A stretch of DNA of 64,000 nt, from assembly GCF_907164905.1 (NCBI RefSeq), contig NZ_CAJRAF010000002.1:2852001-2916000 (forward strand), in the 5' to 3' direction. The notes under the pieces were generated by a model. It worked only from the letters and a program-made list of their open reading frames with translations, made no database searches and had not been told where the DNA came from. Below are positions 16,413 to 24,819 of the stretch, piece after piece (position 1 is the first letter of the stretch; every line of letters begins with the position of its first letter). Both the position numbers and the translations under genes were made by a program. The stretch is from Dyadobacter sp. CECT 9275 (lineage in GTDB: Bacteria > Bacteroidota > Bacteroidia > Cytophagales > Spirosomataceae).

Positions 16413-18554
16413 TCATTCCCAAAACCCGTAATGTCTGCCCATCCAATAAGCAAACAAGAAATAGCTGCCGCTGTCTTCCGTTTTACCGCCATTTCCTGCG
16501 TCATAATGTTTTGGATTTGTATTCCAGCGCGAAATGTTGCTTTCTGGTGTAGGGATGGGGCGAATGGACTGCACCATTCCTGACCTGCTCAGAAGCGGAT
16601 CCTTCGGCAAATCCCAGCGGTGGCTGTTTTCCATGGTCCAGTTAACCAGATCAATCGGATATTGCTGAATTTCTTCCAGTGCAATGGCCAGATCGCAATC
16701 CCGGTTCAGCAGTGCACTGGCAAACACATTCCAGACGGGCATCCGGTCACTGCGTACTGCGTTCCAGCTTCTGACGAGACTTTTGACGTATATATACCTA
16801 TTTGGGTCATTCCGGGTGTATCTGAGTAAATTGTAGTAAGGAAAAAAATTAAGAATATCATCAGAATGACTGGTTTCAAAAGGGCCATACTTTTTGGCTT
16901 CCAGTGTATTCTGCGCATATCCGTGCTTGGTGACCAGGTACTGATAATGCGCTTCAAATTTAGGATCGCCGGTAAAATGGGAAGCTGTCTTCAGGAAGGA
17001 AAGAATTTGTAAAGAATTCAATCCGCGTTCATACATCCAGTTGGGCGAACGGTTCAGAGAGTCGGGATGCCAGATACCCCAGCGGGTCGGCTTCCCGTCA
17101 AAATCGATCAGGTGGTAGTTGTTATCAATAACGTGAGAGGCAATACGTCCGATCAGCCGCCGCACCCTTTCTTTTTGTTCGGGATTGGCCACCATGTCAA
17201 AAAACAGGGGCAGGACAAAGAGGTGGCCCGTGATTTCGTCAGAACTGGTATCATCCAGCCAGTACCATTTCCCATCTGCCGAAAGATGCCATACCTTGGG
17301 GTGCGGCGAGCGGGACTGAGTGATTGGGTCAGTAGAGGCAGCATAGGAACGGGCCGGATATCCCGAAATGCCGGTTACGGTTTCCAATTGCTCCAGGGCT
17401 TCAAAAGTCCGGATCGCATTGGCTTTTGCGGCTGTATCTTTGGTAACCCTATAACGGAAACATTCCGCAGCCAGGTAGCAGGAGGTCCACAGCCCGTCGT
17501 TATCCTCATTTTGTACATAACTGGTTTTGACATCCCCCGGTACCTTCAGTATCGACTGATTGATGAGCCCCCGCCGGTTGTGGCGCAAAGCGATAACCTT
17601 TTCTATAGTGTCCGCCTTTTGTTGCAAAGTCATGGGTTGTTTTTTGATCTGTACAATCCCTTTTGGCGTTGCAATCCAGACCCGCAACGAATCTACTATG
17701 AGAATATCGTTGATCCGGTCGTCGGGCAGCCATCGTTTTCCCTGGTAGTAGTGCCAGCTGTCATCTTTTTTGATGGCTCCCTTGTTTGTACCCATCCAGA
17801 TATCATTTTTTCCCGGACGTATCACGGTAACCGGGCCGTAAGGTAGTCCATTGGCCCCAGTCGCCACCCAGTGATTGCCGTCCGCAGCAATACTGCCGAC
17901 TGACCACGGACTGCTGTAAATCAGATCCTTGCCGCTATTGGCCGCAGCCAGCGCATAATATCGTTCTTGATTACCTCTGGCCATGAGCGTGTTATCCAGA
18001 TTAACCCACTGTTCGCTCTCACGCCGCCAAAGCCCCTTTGTTGTAGCTATATAAAGCCTGCCACCGGCATCTTTGGCCATACCGTTTACCCTTGCCCCAT
18101 TCATATCCTGAAAAGGCTTCCAGCTCCCGTCCCAGATCAGCATTCCGGTACTGGTACCTACCAATAATTTTTTGTTATCCCAAAGCATACAGTGAATGGT
18201 GTCCGTTTCAGCCATGGGTGGTTGTACTATTCCTTTATGCTCCTGTGGCGGCTGAACAGACCGCGCTCCCGCAAGCCAAACGTTCCCTTGCCCATCCAGT
18301 GCAGCAGTACCCCAAACTTTGTCCTGCTCCTGTCCGCTCCATGATCCATCACGGTAACGAAAAACCCCGTTGGCCATCACGGCAACTACATCACGTTGTG
18401 AAAGGAAAAGTTTTAACACATTCTTCCCAATTGCTCCGGGAAGTGGTACATCCGTTTTGATATCCTGTGTGTAAACAAGCTTTGACTGTGCCACGACATA
18501 CGAAATAGTCAGAAGTGCTATCAGTGCGGAAAAGAGAAATTTAAGGGGAAACAT
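16413..18554 (-). CDS. Secreted two-component-regulator propeller plus all-alpha domain protein
   Basis: About 713 residues from ATG 18554, which opens a signal peptide (FLFSALIALLTISYVVAQ); the upstream extension to 18626 lacks it. Residues about 30-310 contain propeller blades of the regulator type, with repeated GxWxxY/DxxGxxWxGT-like strings such as DGQGNVWLAG, DAGGRLYIATTKGLWRR and KNDIWMGTNKGAI. Residues about 340-713 look like an (alpha/alpha)-barrel of the glycosidase/lyase or terpenoid-cyclase kind (DNDGLWTSCYLAAECFRY, ARSYAAS, TSSDEITGHLF, NWMYERGLNSLQIL, DSGSYFLFAYWMGRH). I know of no characterised protein with this order. It is periplasmic or surface-exposed. The conserved acidic and aromatic residues in the second half suggest an enzyme, which is inference. 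Confidence 0.72.
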   Translation of the reverse strand: MFPLKFLFSALIALLTISYVVAQSKLVYTQDIKTDVPLPGAIGKNVLKLFLSQRDVVAVMANGVFRYRDGSWSGQEQDKVWGTAALDGQGNVWLAGARSVQPPQEHKGIVQPPMAETDTIHCMLWDNKKLLVGTSTGMLIWDGSWKPFQDMNGARVNGMAKDAGGRLYIATTKGLWRRESEQWVNLDNTLMARGNQERYYALAAANSGKDLIYSSPWSVGSIAADGNHWVATGANGLPYGPVTVIRPGKNDIWMGTNKGAIKKDDSWHYYQGKRWLPDDRINDILIVDSLRVWIATPKGIVQIKKQPMTLQQKADTIEKVIALRHNRRGLINQSILKVPGDVKTSYVQNEDNDGLWTSCYLAAECFRYRVTKDTAAKANAIRTFEALEQLETVTGISGYPARSYAASTDPITQSRSPHPKVWHLSADGKWYWLDDTSSDEITGHLFVLPLFFDMVANPEQKERVRRLIGRIASHVIDNNYHLIDFDGKPTRWGIWHPDSLNRSPNWMYERGLNSLQILSFLKTASHFTGDPKFEAHYQYLVTKHGYAQNTLEAKKYGPFETSHSDDILNFFPYYNLLRYTRNDPNRYIYVKSLVRSWNAVRSDRMPVWNVFASALLNRDCDLAIALEEIQQYPIDLVNWTMENSHRWDLPKDPLLSRSGMVQSIRPIPTPESNISRWNTNPKHYDAGNGGKTEDSGSYFLFAYWMGRHYGFWE

Positions 18555-18811
18555 TTCAGAGCGGTAAAAGAAGTTTAACTGCAGACTTTGACATTGCATC
18601 TGCTGTTTTACCTTTTTTTTGTTCATTCGGGCTATTGCCTGTCCTTAAACAGTTTCACACAAAACAGAAAGGGATGAAAGAAAAAAATAGGAAAGCTTAT
18701 GAAAGATGTAGCGATACAAAAGAAAAACGTAAATCATGAAATCAATTCCGGAATAATAGGTGAGTGAGTACTGCCCTAAAATCCGGCTTAAACGCTTTTC
18801 TCCATCTTAAA

Positions 18812-19807
18812 CTATGATACGTTAACCAGAATAATTTTCCCGATATGGCTGCCCTCTTCAATGAAGCGATGCGCACCGGCGGCTTGTTCCAATGGAAACT
18901 CGCGGTATATGACAGGCCTGAAACGCCCGTTGGTTATGAGCGGCCACACCTGGTTAAGAATTTCGCCTGCCAGGTTTGATTTAAAATCGTTGTCTCTGTT
19001 GCGGAGCGTACTTCCGGTGATTGTGAGGCGTTTTCGCATGACCATACCAAAGTCAATTTCAGCATTGTTACCTTGCATGGTATTAACAAAAACCAGCCGG
19101 CCTTCCGGACGCAGCAGATGAAGATTTTTTGAGATATAATCTCCTCCTACCATGTCCAGGATCACATCCATTCCAACTGGAGCGAGCTGCTGCGCAAAAT
19201 CTTCTGTTTTATAATTAATACATTTCACTGCCCCCAACTCCTCACATGCCTTGCATTTCTCCTGCGTTCCGGCAGTGGCATAAACCTTTGCGCCCATGGC
19301 CGCCCCTAATTGTATTGCCGTAATCCCGATCCCGCTAGTGCCGCCATGTACCAGCAGATTTTCTCCCGCTGCCAGTTTTCCCCGCTGAAACACATTGTGC
19401 CAGACGGTAAAAACCGTTTCAGGCAGGGAAGCTGCCTCCGCAAAATTCAGCCCAGCAGGAACAGGCAAACAATGCCCGGCCTCCGCAATGACGTAGTCCG
19501 CATACCCGCCACCGACTACAAGGGCACAAACGCTGTCACCTTTTTTCCATTGTGTTACGGTATCCCCGCAGATTTCAATGATACCGGATACCTCCAGACC
19601 GGGGATATCCTGCGGTGCCCAGGCAGGCGGCGGATAATTCCCCTTTCTCTGGTATACATCGGGACGGTTTACTCCAGCCGCCCTTACCCGGATGAGTACC
19701 TGCCCCGTCCCGGGTTCCGGCTTAGGCCTTTCTACCAGTTTAAGTACCTCCGGAACGCCGGGGGCGGTGATTACGACTGCTTTCATCATGTCCGAACGAT
19801 ATACCAT
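18812..19807 (-). CDS. NAD(P)H-quinone oxidoreductase (PIG3/zeta-crystallin type)
   Basis: About 331 residues. This is a zinc-independent medium-chain dehydrogenase: a GroES-like N-terminal domain (VLIRVRAAGVNRPDVYQRKGNYPPP), the nucleotide-binding HGGTSGIGITAIQLGAAMGAKV, and ILDMVGGDYISKNL with GRLVFVNTMQG typical of the PIG3 branch. It reduces quinones with NADPH in the cytoplasm. The chosen ATG 19807 overlaps the stop of the upstream YccF gene by one nucleotide (TGATG), suggesting translational coupling. Family alignment alone would favour ATG 19786 (MKAVVITAPG). The enzymatic family is clear; the physiological substrate is unknown. Confidence 0.85.
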   Translation of the reverse strand: MVYRSDMMKAVVITAPGVPEVLKLVERPKPEPGTGQVLIRVRAAGVNRPDVYQRKGNYPPPAWAPQDIPGLEVSGIIEICGDTVTQWKKGDSVCALVVGGGYADYVIAEAGHCLPVPAGLNFAEAASLPETVFTVWHNVFQRGKLAAGENLLVHGGTSGIGITAIQLGAAMGAKVYATAGTQEKCKACEELGAVKCINYKTEDFAQQLAPVGMDVILDMVGGDYISKNLHLLRPEGRLVFVNTMQGNNAEIDFGMVMRKRLTITGSTLRNRDNDFKSNLAGEILNQVWPLITNGRFRPVIYREFPLEQAAGAHRFIEEGSHIGKIILVNVS

Positions 19808-20175
19808 CAATAAATTTCCTTACCAAAGGGAGTGAAAGAAAGGCTCATCAGTTTGAAATGCTGCTTTGCAAAAGGCAGGCCTATAATGGTAATTGCAAGA
19901 AGTATACCAAAAAAAAGGTGCGTCAGCGCAATCCATATCCCGCCAAGCACAATCCAGAGGATATTGAAAATTGTTGACAAACAGCCGGTATTTCCCCGAA
20001 CCTCCCTTACCTGCCTTCCAAATGGAAACAACGTAAGTAAGCCAATCTTAAAACATTGGACACCAAAAGGAATTCCGACAATGGTAAGACAAAGTACAAA
20101 GCCGGAGATCATATATTGAATGAATACAAGAAATCCTCCGAATATGAGCCAGATAATATTTCCAAGTAAATTCAT
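19807..20175 (-). CDS. YccF domain inner-membrane protein
   Basis: A 122-residue protein with two copies of the YccF/DUF307 unit: NIIWLIFGGFLVFIQY with LTIVGIPFGVQCFKI, then NILWIVLGGIWIALTH with ITIIGLPFAKQHFKL. This gives four hydrophobic segments and the characteristic IvGiPfg motif twice. Length and architecture are normal for the family. Its function is unknown. Its stop overlaps the ATG of the quinone oxidoreductase by one nucleotide, which makes a two-gene operon likely. Confidence 0.85.
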   Translation of the reverse strand: MNLLGNIIWLIFGGFLVFIQYMISGFVLCLTIVGIPFGVQCFKIGLLTLFPFGRQVREVRGNTGCLSTIFNILWIVLGGIWIALTHLFFGILLAITIIGLPFAKQHFKLMSLSFTPFGKEIY

Positions 20176-20296
20176 ACGCTGTGGTTCAGTAGTCGTTACG
20201 TTCAGTTAGGCATAAAACTAACCCCTGGTTGAGTACCAACTTTTTGTTTTTGACAAACGGTACCACCTGTATATTACCGGTCGGAATACCCCGTTA

Positions 20297-20902
20297 TTAT
20301 TGGTTCGGATCAATATTCAGTTTTTCGAAAAAATCCGATTCTTCTATCTCCCTTACCCCTCCCGGAGGCAAATCTCCCAGTTCCAGGTTTTCGATGCTTA
20401 CGCGGATCAGCCGTTTGCACCGGTGACCCGCAGTGCGCACCATCTTCCTCACCTGATGGTATTTCCCCTCCGTTAAGGTAATGCGTAGCCAGGTATCCGG
20501 AACTTTCCGTTCGTTTGCATACCGCGACGCCAACCCCACCGGCATAGTCACAATATCCACTTCACAGGGCGTGGTACGGTAATTCACTCCGCCTTTAATC
20601 CGTATTTCTATTCCCGTTCGCAGCAATTCGAGGGTTTCAGGGGTTACCTCATGTGCCACATGTACAATGTATACCCTTTTGTGCGGGACATCGCCCAGAA
20701 ACAACAAGTTGGTAACCCTTTTATTGGTAGTTAAAATGAGCAAACCTTCCGAATTACTATCCAGCCGACCAACGGCATGCGTTCCTTCCGGAAATTCATA
20801 GTCCAGATCTCCCAGCAGCCCTACCTTGTCGGGGCTTACAAACTGAGAAACCATATCGGGAGGTTTGTTGATGATAAAATAGCGATGAACCGGCTCGGGC
20901 AT
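20297..20902 (-). CDS. RsuA/RluE-type pseudouridine synthase
   Basis: A 201-residue enzyme isomerising a uridine to pseudouridine in rRNA. The catalytic motif is HAVGRLDSNSEGLLILT with Asp48, and KRVYIVHV, GKYHQVRKM and GHRCKRLIRVSIENLELGDLPPG complete the RsuA/RluE signature. There is no N-terminal S4 domain, which fits RluE (23S rRNA U2457 in E. coli) rather than RsuA or RluB; the exact site is inferred. It is probably transcribed separately, 58 nt downstream of the DUF3500 gene on the same strand. Confidence 0.87.
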   Translation of the reverse strand: MPEPVHRYFIINKPPDMVSQFVSPDKVGLLGDLDYEFPEGTHAVGRLDSNSEGLLILTTNKRVTNLLFLGDVPHKRVYIVHVAHEVTPETLELLRTGIEIRIKGGVNYRTTPCEVDIVTMPVGLASRYANERKVPDTWLRITLTEGKYHQVRKMVRTAGHRCKRLIRVSIENLELGDLPPGGVREIEESDFFEKLNIDPNQ

Positions 20903-20960
20903 TTAGGGGTACTACTGGTTAAAAACTGTTGTTGGAGAAATGTTGTCGCATTTGTAAAAC

Positions 20961-22013
20961 TCATTTGCCGTGGGCTTTTTCATAATGCGCCCTGAGAAGA
21001 TCTTCGCCAAAATCATTGTCAAGATCCCTGACTACGGAGTGAACATGGTTCCCCCCATTTTGTGTATTATCAAATTCGATCAGCAAAGAAGGACCGTGTA
21101 TTCTGTAATAATGCCCGTGCCCCGGACCTATTTCGGGCTGTTGATCCCCCATCCAGGCAAAATATATCTGATCCAGACCTTCCTTTTCCAACTTTTCCCA
21201 CTGCTGGTTTTTCAGTGTAACATGATAGCGGTTCAGGTACGAAAGAATGAGTTTTTTGAAAATGGCTTGCTGCTCCGGTCTCATTTCCGACAGCCGCAGC
21301 CCTTCCCTTTTATCAAGAGAAGCCTTCCGGGTATTGGTAGTAAGCATGTCATTAGGCGCTTTGGTATGCAGGAGTGCTGTCTTCAGCTGCTCGGGCCCTA
21401 GGGCATGGAGTAAGTCAAAGGCCAACTGCTGTTCTTCCTTCAATACAGAGCGCCCTTTCTGAGGCACATCGGCCAGTACCGTTCCCGGATTACTACCCAT
21501 GAATCCCGGAGTAATGGTAACCCTTCCGTCCACGGAAGAAAAATGAAGCGACAGGTGATGCCCTTCCACCCGCCACGCCCAGGCCTTTTGATCGGGATTT
21601 CCAAAAACAAGGAATGCATAATTTTCCGGATCGCGGTAGGTATCATTGGCCGGCCGACTTTCCACTACCCGTAAAACATTTTCCAGGTCAATAATCTGTC
21701 CGGCTTTCATGTATCCATCGGCACTCAAAACAACTTTCAGCAAATCCATAGCGGCATTTTTTTGAGGAGGAGTCATGGTCTTGAAAGTTATCCCCTTGCG
21801 CGGGCGGGGGGTATAGTTCCAGTCGAACCGGATAACATCATCCAAAGGTAACAGCGTTTCCTTCGCCGCCGCCGGATCCAGCGTTTTAACAAACTCAGAA
21901 GCAGCCAGCGTCATTTTTTTATTAAAATCCTTTTGTCCCGCCGTAAGTTTCTGCCCGGATACCACACCGGAAAATTCCAGGATAAGCAGGGGAAGTAAAA
22001 ATATTTTTTTCAT
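20961..22013 (-). CDS. DUF3500 secreted protein
   Basis: About 350 residues from ATG 22013, where a signal peptide begins (IFLLPLLILEFSGVVSGQ); the open frame to 22148 adds residues without signal character. The rest matches DUF3500: LPLDDVIRFDWNYTPRPRKGI, GLxF-like KTMTPPQKNAAMDLL, WAWRVEGHHLSLHF, GSNPGTV, and a C-terminal YYRIHGPSLLIEFDNTQN followed by HVHSVVRDLDNDFGEDLL. Conserved His and Asp residues suggest a metal-dependent activity, but the family's function is not established. It is divergent from dGTPase, with 165 nt between starts. Confidence 0.85.
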   Translation of the reverse strand: MKKIFLLPLLILEFSGVVSGQKLTAGQKDFNKKMTLAASEFVKTLDPAAAKETLLPLDDVIRFDWNYTPRPRKGITFKTMTPPQKNAAMDLLKVVLSADGYMKAGQIIDLENVLRVVESRPANDTYRDPENYAFLVFGNPDQKAWAWRVEGHHLSLHFSSVDGRVTITPGFMGSNPGTVLADVPQKGRSVLKEEQQLAFDLLHALGPEQLKTALLHTKAPNDMLTTNTRKASLDKREGLRLSEMRPEQQAIFKKLILSYLNRYHVTLKNQQWEKLEKEGLDQIYFAWMGDQQPEIGPGHGHYYRIHGPSLLIEFDNTQNGGNHVHSVVRDLDNDFGEDLLRAHYEKAHGK

Positions 22014-22066
22014 AAAATAGAAGTCTTTTAATTCAGATACCTCATCGGATAAAAGACGTTTAAGGT

Positions 22067-22074
22067 CAAAAATA
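22067..22074 (-). promoter_or_regulatory. Candidate -7 box for the DUF3500 gene
   Basis: Reads TATTTTTG on the - strand (TAnnTTTG consensus), 54 nt upstream of the chosen ATG 22013. It supports the shorter start, because transcription from it would leave out the longer open frame. No -33 box was found. Confidence 0.35.
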
Positions 22075-22148
22075 CCTGTTATGTTTCTCAATTTAATAGC
22101 ACATGACAGAAAGCCTGTGCTGCACGATATATTTATTCCCGTTTGCAT

Positions 22149-22156
22149 TAGTTTTG
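22149..22156 (+). promoter_or_regulatory. Candidate -7 box for dgt
   Basis: TAGTTTTG matches the TAnnTTTG -7 consensus, 23 nt before the dGTPase ATG, which would leave a short leader. A -33 element at standard spacing is not clear. Confidence 0.35.
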
Positions 22157-22178
22157 CGCGGTATTTACCGACAGACAG

Positions 22179-23522
22179 ATGAATTGGGAAAAATTACTAT
22201 CAGCCAAAAGATGGGGAAGCGAAGATAAGTATATTGAAGATCAGACCGAGGCAAGATCCGAGTTTCAGCGTGATTACGACCGACTGATATTTTCCTCTCC
22301 TTTCCGAAGGCTTCAGAATAAAACCCAGGTATTTCCGCTCCCGGGCAGCGTTTTTGTACATAACCGGCTCACACACAGCCTTGAAGTTGCCAGTGTAGGG
22401 CGATCGCTCGGAAGAATTTTTTACAACAAACTGAAAAAGGACGAACCCGGCCTGGACGACCGCCTGCCGCTGATCAGCGAAATCGGGAACATTGTAGCAG
22501 CCGCTTGCCTGGCGCACGACCTTGGCAATCCGGCGTTCGGGCATTCCGGCGAGGCTGCAATTTCCCATTATTTTACCGATGGTGCAGGACTAAAATATAA
22601 AAGTGCCGTAACCGACGCTCAATGGGCGGACCTGGTCCATTTTGAGGGCAATGCCAACGCATTCCGTATCCTGACCCATCCTTATGCAGGGAAAGGTTAC
22701 GGTAGTTTTGCCCTCACATATTCCACGCTGGCGGCCATAGCCAAGTATCCATGTGAATCTCAGGCCGGGCATAACAAGGCCAATATTTACACCAAAAAGT
22801 ACGGATTCTTTCAGTCCGAGCAGGCGGGATTTCAGAGAATTGCCGCAGAGCTTCAGCTTGAGCAGGTCAGTGCAACCCCACTTGTTTATAAACGTCACCC
22901 GCTTGTTTATCTGGTAGAAGCCGCCGATGATATTTGCTACAATATTATTGACCTGGAAGATGCACACCGCCTTAAGATACTGTCCTATCAGGAAGTTGAA
23001 ACCCTGTTGTTAAGGCTATGCAACGACCCGAACCTCCCGGCTCGCCTGACCGACATTGAAGATCCTGATGCAAAGATCAGCCTCTTAAGGGCCAAATCGA
23101 TCAACACCTTGATCGCCAATTGCTCTGATCTGTTTTACAACGAACAGCAGACCATACTGGATGGTAATTTTAACGACAGCCTGATCGGAAGTATCCCTGA
23201 GCCCTACCGGTCGGCGATGAAAGAAATTCAGCAGATTTCCATACAAAAGATTTATAACTACGCTTCCGTTGTGCAGATCGAAGTGGCTGGTTACAAGGTC
23301 ATGGGAGGCCTGCTCGAAGAGTTTGTTCCGGCTTACCTGAACAACAATTCCCATTACAGCAAAAAGCTTGTTGACCTTATTCCCCGGCAGTTTATCACCA
23401 AACAAAATGATGAATATGCAAAAATTCAGACCGTACTGGATTTCGTTTCAGGGATGACAGACCTTTATGCGGTTGAGTTATTCAGAAAAATCAAAGGTAT
23501 ATCCTTTCCATCTATCAGCTGA
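22179..23522 (+). CDS. dgt: Deoxyguanosinetriphosphate triphosphohydrolase
   Basis: A 447-residue HD-superfamily dGTPase that hydrolyses dGTP to deoxyguanosine and triphosphate. Visible elements are the N-terminal FSSPFRRLQNKTQVFPL, first metal His66 in NRLTHSLEV, the HD pair at 113-114 in CLAHDLGNPAFGHSGE, FEGNANAFRILTH, and the third HD-domain element in LVEAADDICYNIIDLEDA. Length fits the bacterial type (about 440-500). It acts on the cytosolic nucleotide pool. It is monocistronic, divergent from the DUF3500 gene. Confidence 0.93.
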   Translation: MNWEKLLSAKRWGSEDKYIEDQTEARSEFQRDYDRLIFSSPFRRLQNKTQVFPLPGSVFVHNRLTHSLEVASVGRSLGRIFYNKLKKDEPGLDDRLPLISEIGNIVAAACLAHDLGNPAFGHSGEAAISHYFTDGAGLKYKSAVTDAQWADLVHFEGNANAFRILTHPYAGKGYGSFALTYSTLAAIAKYPCESQAGHNKANIYTKKYGFFQSEQAGFQRIAAELQLEQVSATPLVYKRHPLVYLVEAADDICYNIIDLEDAHRLKILSYQEVETLLLRLCNDPNLPARLTDIEDPDAKISLLRAKSINTLIANCSDLFYNEQQTILDGNFNDSLIGSIPEPYRSAMKEIQQISIQKIYNYASVVQIEVAGYKVMGGLLEEFVPAYLNNNSHYSKKLVDLIPRQFITKQNDEYAKIQTVLDFVSGMTDLYAVELFRKIKGISFPSIS

Positions 23523-23695
23523 CCTTTGAATAAAATGTGTTGCGATCAATATTCCAACACACCTACAAATTCCTTGTAAAACTTTAATAATTCTACGTTT
23601 AATGAAGTATTAACCTGACAGGTATTTGATTCTTCCATTAAGTTTTTTTGTATCTTGTTTGCCAAAACCGTTTTGACCTAAACTTTTCTCACATC

Positions 23696-24814
23696 ATGAA
23701 AATAGAGCAGCTAGTCTACTCTGCGGATGTTCCGTTCGGTGAATTTTCTGTGACACCGACACTGCTTTTCATTTTTGGCAACCGGGAACTCCTGGAAACC
23801 GGAGTGCTCACCAACGAACTGGCCAGCAAATACCCCAATGCAGTTTTTGCAGGCTGCTCCACCGCCGGAGAAATTGCGAAGGAATCGGTCAAAGACAACA
23901 GCATTGTTGTCACCGCTATTGAATTTGAAAAAACGACCGTTCAAACTTCTAAAATAGCCCTCGACGAAATTAATTTCAGCAGTAGCGAAGCGGGAAAAAA
24001 ACTTGTCTCTCAGCTTCCCGTAGAAGGCCTGCGCCACGTTGTGGTACTCTCGGACGGCCTGAAAGTCAATGGAACTGATCTGGTGAAGGGCATGCAAGAA
24101 GCGCTTGCCGATGACGTTACATTGACCGGAGGATTGGCGGGCGATGGCCCACATTTTGAAAAAACAGTAATAGTTGAACCTGACGGGAAAGTTGCAACGG
24201 AGAGTATCATGGCTGTTGGCTTCTACGGCCCGGCGCTGTCCATCAGCTTTGGATCAAGGGGAGGATGGGACAGCTTTGGCCTCGACAGAATGGTAACCCG
24301 TTCAAAAGAAAATATCCTTTATGAAATAGATGGACAGCCGGCTTTGGATTTGTATAAATCGTTTCTGGGAGACAAGGCCCGGGAACTTCCCGCATCGGGG
24401 TTGTTATTTCCGCTGAGCATGCGCGACAAGGAAGACCGGACACCTGTGGTAAGGACGATTCTTGGCATTAATGAAGAAGAAAAAAGCCTCACTTTTGCAG
24501 GGGATATCCCACAGGGTTCCTTTGTAAAGCTTATGAAGGCCAATAACGACAGGCTGATCAACGGGGCCGAGGAGGCAGCGGAAGTAGCAGCGGAAGGAAT
24601 GGACAATCCCGAATTTGCTTTGCTGGTAAGTTGTGTAGGCCGTAAACTGGTGCTGAAACAAATGATAGAAGAGGAGGTGGAAAGTGTATCGCAGGTACTG
24701 GGAAAACCGGCTATAACCGGGTTTTACTCTTATGGCGAACTGGCTCCCTTCAGCCGTGATACCAGTTGCGAACTACACAACCAAACGATGACTATTACTA
24801 CATTTAGAGAATAA
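23696..24814 (+). CDS. FIST domain sensory protein
   Basis: About 372 residues from ATG 23696; the frame is open to 23648 but without support. The N-terminal FIST_N part shows FIFGNRELLETG, NAVFAGCSTAGEI, HVVVLSDGLKVNGTDLVKGM and DVTLTGGLAGDG. The C-terminal FIST_C part shows YEIDGQPALDLYKSFLG, ALLVSCVGRKLVL and ITGFYSYGELAPF. FIST is a predicted ligand-binding sensory module that may bind small molecules such as amino acids; here it has no fused output domain. The histidine kinase gene starts 5 nt after its stop, so the FIST protein is probably the kinase's input partner. Cytoplasmic, with no signal peptide. Confidence 0.87.
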   Translation: MKIEQLVYSADVPFGEFSVTPTLLFIFGNRELLETGVLTNELASKYPNAVFAGCSTAGEIAKESVKDNSIVVTAIEFEKTTVQTSKIALDEINFSSSEAGKKLVSQLPVEGLRHVVVLSDGLKVNGTDLVKGMQEALADDVTLTGGLAGDGPHFEKTVIVEPDGKVATESIMAVGFYGPALSISFGSRGGWDSFGLDRMVTRSKENILYEIDGQPALDLYKSFLGDKARELPASGLLFPLSMRDKEDRTPVVRTILGINEEEKSLTFAGDIPQGSFVKLMKANNDRLINGAEEAAEVAAEGMDNPEFALLVSCVGRKLVLKQMIEEEVESVSQVLGKPAITGFYSYGELAPFSRDTSCELHNQTMTITTFRE

Positions 24815-24819
24815 CTAAA

